From assembly GCA_024698925.1 (NCBI GenBank), contig JAILQO010000016.1:1-42279 (forward strand): a DNA stretch of 42,279 nucleotides, read 5' to 3'. The position numbers were made by a program, and so were the translations under genes. This document shows, piece by piece, positions 9,433 to 18,624 of this stretch. Position 1 is the stretch's first letter; each line of letters starts with the position of its first letter. Source of the DNA: Bacteroidaceae bacterium (GTDB lineage: Bacteria > Bacteroidota > Bacteroidia > Bacteroidales > Bacteroidaceae). Under the pieces are notes generated by a model. That model was given only the letters and a program-made list of their open reading frames with translations. It ran no database searches and was not told the DNA's origin.

Positions 9433-10206
9433 CTAAAGGTAGGATACTTCCTTAAATGCATAACGTCTCAGGGCGCCTTGTTCATCTCGCAGGACAAGGT
9501 GCCCCGTTGTTTCTACATCCGCGATTTCCGCCTTGAAATCTCCGTTCTCATCGTGGAAGGAATGGAAGCCCTCACGACGATACAACGTAGCGACGTATCT
9601 TTGGTGTAGCGCTTCAACGGCTGAGGCAAAGTGCCCTTGAAGTGCTGCATAATGTCTCTTGAAGTTTTCTACAATCTCGCCCAATATCAAGCTTCGCTCT
9701 GCGGTCTGTCCCGTCAGTTGGAACAATGATACAGGTGTGGGATGCCCTGGCAAAGGCTCCTGGAATGAGGCTTGGTTGATGTCCACGCCACAGCCTATGA
9801 TGGCCCGGCTAATCTTGGAGCCCTGCAAGTCGTTCTCTATCAGTATGCCGGCAATCTTGTGATCGCCCACGTAAATGTCATTAGGCCATTTCACCGTAAC
9901 ATCCGATGCGTTGTTCCCCAGTACCTGTACGATGGCGCTGTGAATACTCAAAGCGATGGCCTCTGAGAGGATGAAGAGCTGTTGCGGCGGAATGAATGTG
10001 GGCTGCACTAAAATACTGAATAGCAGATTCTTCCCCCGCTCAGACTCCCAGCTGTTGCCACGCTGCCCGCGTCCTGCGGTCTGATATTCAGTGGTCACGA
10101 GGGTGATGTCTGTTAACTGTGCTGGTCGGTAACCTTGCAGAAAGGTATTGGTGGATACCGTTTCGTCCAACTCAATCAGTTTGAAATATGGAGAGTCGTC
10201 AAGCAT
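9433..10206 (-). CDS. birA: biotin--[acetyl-CoA-carboxylase] ligase, catalytic type
   Basis: This 257-residue biotin protein ligase attaches biotin to the carrier protein of acetyl-CoA carboxylase and related enzymes. It has the biotinyl-AMP loop (GRGQRGNSW), the KWPNDIY segment with the catalytic Lys, and the IAGILIE strand. The N-terminal helix-turn-helix of E. coli BirA is absent, so it should not act as a repressor. The frame can be read upstream through tRNA-Gln to 10365, but that part is not protein-like and the ATG at 10206 is chosen. It is convergent with the GH95 gene, with 12 bases between the stops. It lies downstream of tRNA-Gln, separated by a hairpin. Confidence 0.93.
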   Translation of the reverse strand: MLDDSPYFKLIELDETVSTNTFLQGYRPAQLTDITLVTTEYQTAGRGQRGNSWESERGKNLLFSILVQPTFIPPQQLFILSEAIALSIHSAIVQVLGNNASDVTVKWPNDIYVGDHKIAGILIENDLQGSKISRAIIGCGVDINQASFQEPLPGHPTPVSLFQLTGQTAERSLILGEIVENFKRHYAALQGHFASAVEALHQRYVATLYRREGFHSFHDENGDFKAEIADVETTGHLVLRDEQGALRRYAFKEVSYL

Positions 10207-10237
10207 TGCTGATGTTGAGTACAAATTTTCTAACAAG

Positions 10238-10271
10238 AAAGGAGGCTGTCCTATTGAGAACAACCTCCTTT
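10238..10271 (-). terminator. hairpin terminator after tRNA-Gln
   Basis: Arms 10238-10249 and 10260-10271 pair over 12 bp (one G-T pair) around a 10-base loop. On the minus strand the stem begins directly after the encoded CCA of tRNA-Gln and is followed by CTTGTT, a weak T-rich tail. It may end the tRNA transcript or serve as a processing hairpin with partial readthrough into birA, whose ATG is 31 bases further on. Confidence 0.6.
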
Positions 10272-10345
10272 TGGTTGGGCTACCCGGACTCGAACCAGGA
10301 AAGGCAGGACCAGAATCTGCAGTGTTACCATTACACCATAGCCCA
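10272..10345 (-). tRNA. tRNA-Gln (anticodon CTG)
   Basis: Read on the minus strand, a full cloverleaf forms. The acceptor stem TGGGCTA pairs with TAGCCCA, the D arm is GTGT/ACAC, and the anticodon loop TTCTGGT gives anticodon CTG. The T arm is CCTGG-TTCGAGT-CCGGG. Discriminator A is followed by an encoded CCA (10274-10272). The closing pair of the anticodon stem is A-C rather than a Watson-Crick pair. Confidence 0.93.
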
Positions 10346-10381
10346 ATCGACTTTTTGCATCTCATTTCTGATTTGCGGGTG

Positions 10382-10413
10382 CAAAGGTAGAGCGTTTTTG
10401 TGAATCCTGCAAA
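10382..10413 (-). promoter_or_regulatory. tRNA-Gln promoter
   Basis: On the minus strand TTTG (10413-10410), 20 bases, then TACCTTTG (10389-10382) match the Bacteroidota consensus. The tRNA 5' end is 36 bases downstream of the -7 box. The surrounding 42 bases are almost identical to the tRNA-Phe promoter at 41701-41742. Confidence 0.85.
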
Positions 10414-10448
10414 CTTTTCCCTAAAAAAAACAAATTTTCGTGCTCTTT

Positions 10449-10480
10449 TTTGTTGTTCAGGGGATTTACTTGTATCTTTG
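10449..10480 (+). promoter_or_regulatory. rsfS-ftsH-cdsA promoter
   Basis: TTTG (10449-10452), 20 bases, then TATCTTTG (10473-10480). The rsfS ATG is at 10502, leaving a leader of about 15 bases. It is divergent from the tRNA-Gln promoter. Confidence 0.8.
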
Positions 10481-10501
10481 CACCCACTATAATGATAAAT
10501 A

Positions 10502-10864
10502 ATGAATATTCAGACAGAAAAACTAATTGATCAGATTCAAGCAGGCCTTCAGGAAAAGAAGGGTCATGAAATATCCATCGTCGATTTTTCTGACATAGAA
10601 GATGCTATTTGCCACGCTTTTATACTTTGTACAGGCAACTCGCCTTCTCATGTCCAATCACTCGTTGACAGTGTCGAAGAATTTGCCCGTAAGGGTTGCG
10701 GCGCACGTCCTACGGCCATTGATGGCCTGCGTAACGCGCAATGGGTGGCTATGGACTATGGCGACGTGATTGTACATGTCTTCCTCTCCGAGGCGCGTGA
10801 GTTTTATGACCTTGAACATCTTTGGGCTGACGCAATTATTACAGAGATTCCTAATTTGGATTAA
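10502..10864 (+). CDS. rsfS: ribosome silencing factor RsfS
   Basis: This is a 120-residue RsfS/DUF143-family protein, which binds ribosomal protein uL14 on the large subunit and blocks subunit joining when growth slows. The conserved C-terminal half is clear: WVAMDYGDVIVHVF, then a REFYDLEHLW segment (residues about 80-110). The length is standard. It leads an operon with ftsH (3-base gap) and cdsA. The same trio, next to a divergent birA, is from memory a frequent arrangement in Bacteroidota. Confidence 0.94.
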   Translation: MNIQTEKLIDQIQAGLQEKKGHEISIVDFSDIEDAICHAFILCTGNSPSHVQSLVDSVEEFARKGCGARPTAIDGLRNAQWVAMDYGDVIVHVFLSEAREFYDLEHLWADAIITEIPNLD

Positions 10865-10867
10865 GAT

Positions 10868-12880
10868 ATGAATAATCAGAACCAGAATAATAATAAGGGT
10901 AATCGCAAGATGCCACGGATGAATTTCACGTGGATTTATATCGTGATTGCCATTGGATTGGGGTATCTGTTTTTTGCCGGTGGTGATGCAGACAGCTCCA
11001 ACGCAGCTTCTAAATCGGTGACTTATACGGTTTTCAAGCAATATGTAGAGCTTGGCTATGCTAACAAAATTGTCGCCAACAAGGACGATGGTTCTGTTCG
11101 CATGTATGTCAAGCCAGAGCGCATCCGTGATGTTTTCAAGGTTGGCGTTGAGCAGACTGGCAAGCAGCCCTTCGTACAAGCAGAGTATCCTTCGGCCGAT
11201 AAGCTTGATGAGTTTATATCAGCGCAACAGGAATTGGGTAATTTCAAGGGTGAACTGAGCTATAAACGCAGCAATGACACCTTCATGCAGGTGTTCTGGA
11301 ATATCTTCCCGTTACTGCTCATCGTCTTCGTGTGGATCTTCATCATGCGCCGAATGGGCGGCGGTGGCGGTGTCGGTGGTATGGGCAGCATCTTCAATGT
11401 CGGTCGTTCCCGCGCACAACTCGTGGAGAAAGGCGGTGAAAACGAATCGAAGATCACATTCAAAGATGTTGCTGGTCAAGCCTCAGCCAAACAAGAGGTG
11501 CAGGAAATTGTCGAGTTCCTGAAGAACCCGCAGAAGTTTACGGACCTGGGCGGTAAGATACCTAAGGGCGCTCTCCTTGTAGGCCCTCCGGGTACAGGTA
11601 AGACCTTGCTGGCAAAAGCGGTGGCGGGCGAAGCTGATGTCCCGTTCTTTTCCATGAGCGGCTCAGACTTTGTTGAGATGTTTGTGGGAGTTGGTGCCAG
11701 CCGCGTCCGAGATCTTTTCCGTCAAGCCAAGGAAAAGGCACCATGTATCATCTTCATTGACGAGATTGATGCCGTGGGACGTGCCCGTGGCAACAACGCC
11801 ATGATGGGAGGCAATGACGAGCGTGAATCAACGCTCAATCAGTTGCTCACTGAAATGGACGGTTTCGGCACGAATAGCGGTGTCATCATCATGGCTGCGA
11901 CGAACCGTGCAGACATTCTTGACAAAGCCTTGTTGCGTGCGGGTCGTTTCGACCGCCAGATTCATGTGGATCTTCCAGACCTCAATGAGCGTAAGGAAGT
12001 TTTCAAGGTGCACTTGAAGCCTATCAAGATAGATAGTTCTTTGGATATTGATTTGTTGGCACGTCAGACTCCTGGCTTCAGTGGCGCTGATATCGCCAAT
12101 GTCTGCAACGAGGCAGCCCTCATTGCTGCCCGTCACGGGAAACAATCGGTAGGCAAAGAGGACTTCATCGCCGCGGTAGATCGTATCGTTGGCGGTTTGG
12201 AAAAGAAGACCAAGGTGATGACGGAAGAGGAGAAGCGCACCATAGCCCTTCACGAAGCCGGTCACGCTACGATTTCCTGGAACCTGCAGTATGCCAATCC
12301 GCTGATAAAGGTAACGATTGTTCCGCGTGGTCGCGCACTCGGCGCCGCCTGGTACTTACCAGAGGAGCGTCAGATTACCACGAAGGAGCAGATGTTGGAT
12401 GAAATGTGTGCCACCCTTGGCGGACGTGCAGCGGAAGAACTCTTCACCGGGCACATTAGCAGTGGTGCCATGAACGACTTGGAACGTGTTACCAAGCAGG
12501 CTTACGGCATGATTGCCTATATGGGTATGAGTGATTCGTTACCTAACCTCTGTTACTACAACCAAAACGAATATGCATGGCAGCGCCCCTATTCTGAGGC
12601 AACAGCCAAGGAGATCGATGAAGAGGTCAAGCGTATGATTGCCGAGCAATATGAGCGTGCCAAGAAGTTGCTGCTGGAGAAACGCGAAGGTCATGCGGCC
12701 CTCGCAGACCTGTTGGTTGAGCGCGAAGTCATTTATGCAGAGGACGTTGAGAAAATCTTTGGTAAGCGCCCTTGGGTGAGCCGTACCGAAGAATTACTCG
12801 ATATGGAGAATGAATCACAGCCAGCAGAAGAGCCGACAGAACAACAACCGGAACAACAACCAGAAGAGAACGAGTCATGA
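10868..12880 (+). CDS. ftsH: ATP-dependent zinc metalloprotease FtsH
   Basis: This 670-residue inner-membrane AAA+ protease degrades membrane and regulatory proteins. One transmembrane helix (about residues 17-36) and a second (about 141-160) flank a short periplasmic domain. The AAA domain has Walker A GPPGTGKT at 239-246 and Walker B FIDEID at 296-301. The peptidase has the zinc motif HEAGH at 462-466, with Asp537 the likely third zinc ligand. The C-terminal tail is a Glu/Gln/Pro-rich repeat (QQPEQQPEE). Its stop codon overlaps the cdsA start by four bases (ATGA), which indicates translational coupling. Confidence 0.97.
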   Translation: MNNQNQNNNKGNRKMPRMNFTWIYIVIAIGLGYLFFAGGDADSSNAASKSVTYTVFKQYVELGYANKIVANKDDGSVRMYVKPERIRDVFKVGVEQTGKQPFVQAEYPSADKLDEFISAQQELGNFKGELSYKRSNDTFMQVFWNIFPLLLIVFVWIFIMRRMGGGGGVGGMGSIFNVGRSRAQLVEKGGENESKITFKDVAGQASAKQEVQEIVEFLKNPQKFTDLGGKIPKGALLVGPPGTGKTLLAKAVAGEADVPFFSMSGSDFVEMFVGVGASRVRDLFRQAKEKAPCIIFIDEIDAVGRARGNNAMMGGNDERESTLNQLLTEMDGFGTNSGVIIMAATNRADILDKALLRAGRFDRQIHVDLPDLNERKEVFKVHLKPIKIDSSLDIDLLARQTPGFSGADIANVCNEAALIAARHGKQSVGKEDFIAAVDRIVGGLEKKTKVMTEEEKRTIALHEAGHATISWNLQYANPLIKVTIVPRGRALGAAWYLPEERQITTKEQMLDEMCATLGGRAAEELFTGHISSGAMNDLERVTKQAYGMIAYMGMSDSLPNLCYYNQNEYAWQRPYSEATAKEIDEEVKRMIAEQYERAKKLLLEKREGHAALADLLVEREVIYAEDVEKIFGKRPWVSRTEELLDMENESQPAEEPTEQQPEQQPEENES

Positions 12881-13692
12881 GGAATATGATTATTCGCGCC
12901 CTTACGGGCATCGTCTTTGTCGCCGTGATGGTCGGTGGCATCTTGTATAGCCCCATCAGTTGCGGCGTTTTGTTCGCACTGATTACTGTGCTGAGCGTTT
13001 GGGAATTCACAGGCCTCGTCAACGAACATGCGAACGTGCAGGTGAATCGTTTGATTACCACGATGGCCGCTTGCTGCCTTTTTGCCGCGCTTTATGGATT
13101 TGCGGCAGGAGTTTCTTCTGCTGTAGCACTGTTTGTGCCGTGGTTGTTGAGTATCATATATCTGCTGGTTGAAGAACTGTACTTGCAACGCGAGCGACCC
13201 ATTGAGAATTGGGCATTTACGATGCTGGCTCAAATCTATATTGCTCTACCGTTTTCGTTGCTGAGCCTTCTGATGTTCTCACCTGACAGCCAATGGCTGA
13301 TTATGGGTGTTTTCATTTTCCTTTGGTGCTCCGATACGGGCGCTTACTGCACAGGATCTTTGATAGGGAAACACAAACTGTTTCCACGTGTGTCACCTGG
13401 AAAGACTTGGGAAGGAAGTATCGGCGGTGGTGTGCTGGCATTGGCTGCTTCGCAGGTGATGGCCCACTATCTGACATCGTTGTCCTCGGTGGAATGGGCT
13501 ATCTTTGCACTCATCGTTGTCGTCTTCGGCACTTGGGGCGATTTGATTGAGAGCCTCTTCAAGCGTAAGTTAGGGGTCAAGGACAGTGGCAAGATACTGC
13601 CTGGTCATGGTGGCATGTTGGATCGCTTTGACAGCAGTCTGCTGGTGATACCTGCCGTAATCATATACCTGACGTTGTTGGCTACTCTCTGA
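12877..13692 (+). CDS. cdsA: phosphatidate cytidylyltransferase
   Basis: This 271-residue polytopic membrane enzyme makes CDP-diacylglycerol from phosphatidate and CTP, the substrate of pssA. The family signature is complete near the C-terminus: SLFKRKLGVKDSGKILPGHG followed by GMLDRFDS. An earlier SPGKTWEGSIGG segment is also typical. Several hydrophobic helices fill the N-terminal two thirds. Its start overlaps the ftsH stop. The 95 bases after it contain only a small hairpin without a T tract. Confidence 0.95.
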   Translation: MRNMIIRALTGIVFVAVMVGGILYSPISCGVLFALITVLSVWEFTGLVNEHANVQVNRLITTMAACCLFAALYGFAAGVSSAVALFVPWLLSIIYLLVEELYLQRERPIENWAFTMLAQIYIALPFSLLSLLMFSPDSQWLIMGVFIFLWCSDTGAYCTGSLIGKHKLFPRVSPGKTWEGSIGGGVLALAASQVMAHYLTSLSSVEWAIFALIVVVFGTWGDLIESLFKRKLGVKDSGKILPGHGGMLDRFDSSLLVIPAVIIYLTLLATL

Positions 13693-13787
13693 GGTTGAAC
13701 TCCCCCAAAAAACGTTAAAAACATGGCATCCTGTTAAACGGAACAGGGAGCAACGTAGTCTACCATAGAAAATCACGCAAATAAAAA

Positions 13788-16700
13788 ATGATACATCGTT
13801 TTCTCGCTACATGTGTAGCAACGCTTCTCGCAATTACTTCGTTTGCCCAAAAGGGCACTGTTTCTGGTACCATCATTGACACATCAGGTGAGCCGCTTCC
13901 AGGCGCCACAATCGTCATCATGCAATTGGACAGTGTGCAGGTCACTGGTCAGCAGACGAAGGCTGACGGCACATTCAGTATAGGTTCCGTTAAGGCTGGT
14001 GACTATCTTCTTCGCGCCTCATATATCGGGTTTAATACAGTCTTTAAACCGATTTCCATCACCAAAGATAATAAAAAGATTCTTCTTGGTGAGATTACGT
14101 TGTCTGAAAAGGCCAAAATGTTGAAAGAGGCAGAGGTAACGGCTCGCGCCTCTCAAATGGAGGTGAAAGCAGACACCTTTATTTATAATTCTGACGCTTT
14201 CCGTATTCCCGAGGGTTCCAATTTCGAGGCCTTGCTGAAGAAATTCCCTGGTGCTGAGATTACCGAGGAGGGTACCATCAAGATTAACGGTAAGGAGGTC
14301 AAAAAGATTCTGGTCAATAAGAAAGAGTTTTTCGGGGGCGACGCACAGATGACGCTGAAGAACTTGCCTGCCAAATTAGTCAGTAAAGTGAAGGCTTATG
14401 ACCGTCAGAGCGACTACACGCGCGTCACGGGTATTGATGATGGTGAGGAAGAGACCGTGCTGGATCTGACAGTGAAAGAGGGTATGACGAAGGGCTGGAA
14501 TCTCAATGTGGATCTCGCCTATGGTACGGAGGAGCGTTTTGCGGAAAAACTCAACCTGACACGCTTCACGGATAACATGAACTTCGCGCTTTTCGGCTCG
14601 TGGAATAATGTCGGCGACCGAGGTTTTGGCGGTTGGGGACGTGGTGGCAATGGTATTACTACGGTGTTCAATCCTGGTGTCAATATGGCTTGGAAGAACA
14701 ATAAGGAGCAGAACGAGGCCGGTCGATTTGAGGTTGGCGGTAACATCCGCTATCGTTTCCAAAAGAATGATGTGCAGACGAAAAGCAATAGTGAGTTCTT
14801 CCTGACCTCTACGGCTTCGCAGTTTGTGAATAGTATGAGCCAGAGCCTGAGTAAGAATAAGGATGTCAACTCAGACTTCCGTATGGAATGGCAACCGGAT
14901 TCTATGACGAATATCATCTTCCGACCAGCTTACTCATATAGTACCGGCGACAACGAAGGCAACAGTCGGAGTGTAACTTTCAATGACAGTCCCTACGAGG
15001 CGGGCATGACGACTCCGCTGGATGAGTTCGGTCGCTTGGCAGATGACGGAACGACGCTCCGGTACAAAGACATTCTCGTGAACAGCAATCAGCGTGAGAA
15101 CATGAGCGACAGCCACAGCTATAACGTGAATGGCTCTTTGCAGATTAATCGCCGTCTGGGCAAGGCTGGACGAAACGTTACCCTTGATTTGGGCGGAAGC
15201 ATCGGTGAGAGTACCAGCAATAACTACAGCCGTAGCTTAGTGAACTACTATCAGACCCCCATTGGCGGTAAGGATTACACCTTCACGAACCAATACACAA
15301 AGTCGCCGTCAGAGAATTGGAACTGGCGTGTTCGCGGATCGTATAGCGAGCCCATTTTCAAGAACGCCAACTTGCAGTTCAGCTATCAGTTCCAGCGTCG
15401 CTACTCGGACAGCGATCGCTCCATGTACAGTATCGACTCGTTGCTGACGAAGGCAGAGTATGCTTATATGTGGGGCGGAAAGACCGATGCTGAGATTATT
15501 CAGGAGCTGGTGCTTGGTTACCAGCCCGATGATAATTTGTTGATGGGTCTGAAAAATATCCAGAACTCTCAGTACGCCACTTATAACGTGTACAATCACG
15601 ATGCGAGCATCATGTTCCGCTATCAGTTGGGTGACCTCTCCTTTAATGCCGGTGTGAGTTTCCAGCCGCAGACAACGCACATGGACTACGCCAAGAATAA
15701 GTTGGATACGACCGTGACGCGTCATATCTTCAACTGGTCGCCTCGCCTGGACTTCCGCTGGAAGATTTCCAATACCGGCCAGTTGCGTGCCCGCTACAAC
15801 GCCAATATGGGACAACCCTCAATGACACAGCTGCTCGATGTGGATGACACCAGCGACCCGCTGAATGTCAGCCATGGTAACCCCGGTCTGAAACCTTCGT
15901 GGTCCAACCGCTTCAATATCAACTATAACGACTACCTCGTCGAGAAGCAGATGGGCTGGTTCACCCGCTTGTACTTCAACAATACGTATAACAGCATCTC
16001 CTACCGAACGACTTATGATCTCACGACGGGTAAGCGCGAGACGCGACCTGAGAATATTGACGGAAACTGGGATGCCGGCATGATGGGAAATTTCAATACG
16101 GCCATTGACCCGGGCAAGTACTGGAACTTCAACACCTTCTTGAGACTTAACTATCTTAATAGCGTCGGTTACATGACCCTGAACCAGGCTTCGGAGTCCG
16201 TTAAATCTGTTACGCGTCAGACAAACATTGGTGATAACATCCGTCTGAACTATCGCAATGACCTGATCGAGGTGGGTGTCAACGGAGGTTTGGACTACAC
16301 CTTTGCGCGTAATGATGTGCGCGAGAGTGCCAATCTCGATACGTGGTCATTCAATTATGGCGGTAACTTCCAGATCAACTGTCCTTGGGGCACCAGCTTC
16401 TCCACGGATATTACGCAGGAAAGCCGTCGTGGCTACGAAGATGCGAGCATGAATACCAATGAACTGATCTGGAATGCGCAACTCTCACAGAGTTTCCTAA
16501 AGCAGAATGCGCTGACCGTTTCTCTGCAATGGTACGACATCCTGCATGAGCGTTCCAATATCAGCCGTGCCATCAGCGCTATGCAGCGTAGCGACAGCTG
16601 GTCCAATGCCATCAATTCCTACGCCATGGTCCATGTCATTTACAATTTCAGCCTGTTTGGTAATAAGGAGGCACGTCGCGAGATGGAAGGTTTCCCAGGT

Positions 16701-16814
16701 CCTGGCGGTCCTGGCGAACGACCTGATCGTGGCCGTGGCGGTAATCGTGGCGGTAATCGTGGCGGCTTTGGCGGCGGTTTCGGTGGCGGACGCGTGAATG
16801 TCGTGGGACGCTAA
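13788..16814 (+). CDS. outer-membrane beta-barrel protein with CarboxypepD_reg-like domain and Gly/Arg-rich tail
   Basis: The protein has 1008 residues. A signal peptide (MIHRFLATCVATLLAITSFA) is followed by a carboxypeptidase-regulatory-like beta-sandwich (about residues 23-110: GTVSGTIIDTSGEPLPGATI...). A plug-like region comes next (about 115-225), then a large beta-barrel of the OMP_b-brl_3 kind seen with TonB-dependent receptors. No SusD partner is adjacent, so the substrate is unknown. The barrel appears to end near IYNFSLFGNKEARR. About 45 residues then follow, very rich in Gly, Arg and Pro, with tandem GGNR units (DNA 16730-16800). Most TonB receptors end in an aromatic residue, but this one ends in VVGR. 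Confidence 0.8.
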   Translation: MIHRFLATCVATLLAITSFAQKGTVSGTIIDTSGEPLPGATIVIMQLDSVQVTGQQTKADGTFSIGSVKAGDYLLRASYIGFNTVFKPISITKDNKKILLGEITLSEKAKMLKEAEVTARASQMEVKADTFIYNSDAFRIPEGSNFEALLKKFPGAEITEEGTIKINGKEVKKILVNKKEFFGGDAQMTLKNLPAKLVSKVKAYDRQSDYTRVTGIDDGEEETVLDLTVKEGMTKGWNLNVDLAYGTEERFAEKLNLTRFTDNMNFALFGSWNNVGDRGFGGWGRGGNGITTVFNPGVNMAWKNNKEQNEAGRFEVGGNIRYRFQKNDVQTKSNSEFFLTSTASQFVNSMSQSLSKNKDVNSDFRMEWQPDSMTNIIFRPAYSYSTGDNEGNSRSVTFNDSPYEAGMTTPLDEFGRLADDGTTLRYKDILVNSNQRENMSDSHSYNVNGSLQINRRLGKAGRNVTLDLGGSIGESTSNNYSRSLVNYYQTPIGGKDYTFTNQYTKSPSENWNWRVRGSYSEPIFKNANLQFSYQFQRRYSDSDRSMYSIDSLLTKAEYAYMWGGKTDAEIIQELVLGYQPDDNLLMGLKNIQNSQYATYNVYNHDASIMFRYQLGDLSFNAGVSFQPQTTHMDYAKNKLDTTVTRHIFNWSPRLDFRWKISNTGQLRARYNANMGQPSMTQLLDVDDTSDPLNVSHGNPGLKPSWSNRFNINYNDYLVEKQMGWFTRLYFNNTYNSISYRTTYDLTTGKRETRPENIDGNWDAGMMGNFNTAIDPGKYWNFNTFLRLNYLNSVGYMTLNQASESVKSVTRQTNIGDNIRLNYRNDLIEVGVNGGLDYTFARNDVRESANLDTWSFNYGGNFQINCPWGTSFSTDITQESRRGYEDASMNTNELIWNAQLSQSFLKQNALTVSLQWYDILHERSNISRAISAMQRSDSWSNAINSYAMVHVIYNFSLFGNKEARREMEGFPGPGGPGERPDRGRGGNRGGNRGGFGGGFGGGRVNVVGR

Positions 16815-16993
16815 GGATCTAAGGATTTAGGAAAGGTTTTTGCGTAATGTCAGGGCGTTCTGCAAGGGGCAATGACGTATCTACCTCCTCCTTGGTGGTG
16901 CTTTTGTGGGGCAAAGATAAGTAAAAACTCTCTCATTCACGCTCTCCCTATGCGTTTTTTTTCAGAAATGACCTTGATTTCGAATAAAATGCG

Positions 16994-17001
16994 TACCTTT
17001 G
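16994..17001 (+). promoter_or_regulatory. gpmI promoter, -7 box
   Basis: TACCTTTG at 16994-17001, followed by CACCCGCAA. The best upstream box is TTG at 16974-16976, a slightly short 17-base spacing. The start codon is at 17043. The rest of the 228-base gap before gpmI (from 16815) holds no gene that I can see. Confidence 0.65.
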
Positions 17002-17042
17002 CACCCGCAATTTGATTTTATACTTTTAAAACATATACGATT

Positions 17043-18560
17043 ATGGCAAAGAAAGCACTACTGATGATCCTCGACGGATGGGGCATCGGCAACAAAGGAA
17101 AAGGTGATGTCATTTATCAGACACCGACCCCTTACATGGACTATCTTAACGCAACTTATCCCCATAGCCAACTCCTCGCTTGTGGCGAGAACGTAGGTCT
17201 ACCCGACGGTCAGATGGGTAATTCCGAGGTGGGCCACCTGAATATCGGCGGCGGCCGCATCGTCTATCAGGACCTTGTGAAGATCAACCGCGCCTGTAAG
17301 GATGGCAGCATCCTCCAGAACAAGGAGATCCAGAACGCTTTTGACTATGCCGTACGTGAGGGCAAGGCTGTGCATTTCATGGGCCTCACCAGCAACGGTG
17401 GCGTACACTCCAGCCTTGACCACCTTTTCAAGCTCTGCGAAATCTCCCAGCACTACAAGGTGCGCGAGACCTATGTGCACTGCTTCATGGACGGTCGCGA
17501 CACCGACCCGCGCTCGGGCGTAGGCTTCATCAAGCAGTTGCAGGAGAAGTGCGATGAGACTGGCGTGAAGATTGCCAGCATCGTTGGTCGCTTCTATGCC
17601 ATGGACCGCGACAAGCGTTGGGAGCGCGTGAAGACTGCCTATGACCTCCTCATCAGCGGCACTGGCGTTCAGGCAAAGGATATGGTGGAGGCGATGGAAC
17701 TGAGTTATGCCGACGGCGTGACCGACGAGTTCATCAAGCCTATCAACAATGCCAACGTGGACGGAACCATCAAGGAAGGCGATGTCATCATCTTCTTTAA
17801 CTACCGCAACGACCGCGCCAAGGAACTGACCATCGTGCTGACCCAACAGGATATGCCGGAGCAGGGCATGAAGACCATCCCCGGCCTGCAGTACTACTGC
17901 ATGACTCCCTACGATGCCAGCTTCAAGGGCGTGCACATCCTCTTCCCCAAGGAGAACGTGGAGAACACGCTGGGTGAATTCATCTCGCGTCAGGGCCTCA
18001 AGCAGCTCCACACCGCTGAGACCGAGAAATATGCCCACGTCACCTTCTTCTTCAATGGCGGTCGCGAGGCACCCTACGACGGTGAAGACCGTATCCTCGT
18101 GGCAAGTCCCAAGGTGGCAACCTACGACCTCAAGCCCGAGATGAGCGCCTTCGAGGTGAAGGATAAATTGGTTGATGCCCTCAAGAAGCAGGAGTACGAT
18201 TTCATCGTGGTCAACTTTGCGAACGGTGATATGGTGGGTCATACGGGTGTTTATGAGGCTATTGAAAAGGCTGTTGTGGCTGTTGATAAGTGTGTCAACG
18301 AGGTGGTAGAGACAGCCAAGGCCGAGGACTATGAGGTGATTATCATCGCCGACCACGGCAATGCCGACAACGCCATCAACCCCGACGGAACCCCCAATAC
18401 GGCGCATTCACTCAATCCTGTTCCCTTCATCTATGTAACGGAGAATAAGCAGGCTCAGGTCGAGGACGGTATCCTTGCCGACGTTGCTCCCTCCATTCTC
18501 CACATCATGGGATTGAAGCAACCCGCCGCAATGACTGGCCGTTGCCTGATTAAGGACTAA
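17043..18560 (+). CDS. gpmI: 2,3-bisphosphoglycerate-independent phosphoglycerate mutase
   Basis: This 505-residue cytoplasmic glycolytic enzyme interconverts 3- and 2-phosphoglycerate. It has the alkaline-phosphatase-like metal site: Asp11 in LDGWG, and catalytic Ser61 in [16 protein letters not shown] is in the transferase domain, and NGDMVGHTG and ADHGNAD lie near the C-terminus. The length is the usual 500-515. It has its own promoter and is closed by a strong terminator, so it is a single-gene unit. Confidence 0.97.
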   Translation: MAKKALLMILDGWGIGNKGKGDVIYQTPTPYMDYLNATYPHSQLLACGENVGLPDGQMGNSEVGHLNIGGGRIVYQDLVKINRACKDGSILQNKEIQNAFDYAVREGKAVHFMGLTSNGGVHSSLDHLFKLCEISQHYKVRETYVHCFMDGRDTDPRSGVGFIKQLQEKCDETGVKIASIVGRFYAMDRDKRWERVKTAYDLLISGTGVQAKDMVEAMELSYADGVTDEFIKPINNANVDGTIKEGDVIIFFNYRNDRAKELTIVLTQQDMPEQGMKTIPGLQYYCMTPYDASFKGVHILFPKENVENTLGEFISRQGLKQLHTAETEKYAHVTFFFNGGREAPYDGEDRILVASPKVATYDLKPEMSAFEVKDKLVDALKKQEYDFIVVNFANGDMVGHTGVYEAIEKAVVAVDKCVNEVVETAKAEDYEVIIIADHGNADNAINPDGTPNTAHSLNPVPFIYVTENKQAQVEDGILADVAPSILHIMGLKQPAAMTGRCLIKD

Positions 18561-18572
18561 ATATCTATAAGT

Positions 18573-18610
18573 AAAAGGTGTTGAGATATCCCGTTCTCAA
18601 CACCTTTTTT
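18573..18610 (+). terminator. intrinsic terminator of gpmI
   Basis: Arms 18573-18585 and 18596-18608 form a perfect 13-bp stem (AAAAGGTGTTGAG) around a 10-base loop, with a T tract to 18610. It begins 12 bases after the gpmI stop and ends only 14 bases before the start of the next gene. Confidence 0.9.
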
Positions 18611-18624
18611 GTCTCAAATAATAA

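Noticed and set aside
10207..10365. N-terminal extension of birA through tRNA-Gln
   Set aside because: This part is the antisense of a complete tRNA and its terminator, and birA catalytic domains start near MLDDSPYFKL.
13729..13748. Small hairpin TCCTGTT-AAACGG-AACAGGG after cdsA
   Set aside because: The stem is only 6-7 bp and no T tract follows in either direction, so it is not called a terminator.
16912..16919. Minus-strand TATCTTTG that would fire antisense into the 3' end of the outer-membrane protein gene
   Set aside because: The -7 match is exact, but no TTTG or TTG lies 17-21 bases upstream and no gene is served. An antisense RNA is possible but not supported.
17199..18407. 402-codon minus-strand frame opposite gpmI
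   Set aside because: It is antisense to a complete gpmI and has no domain or promoter.
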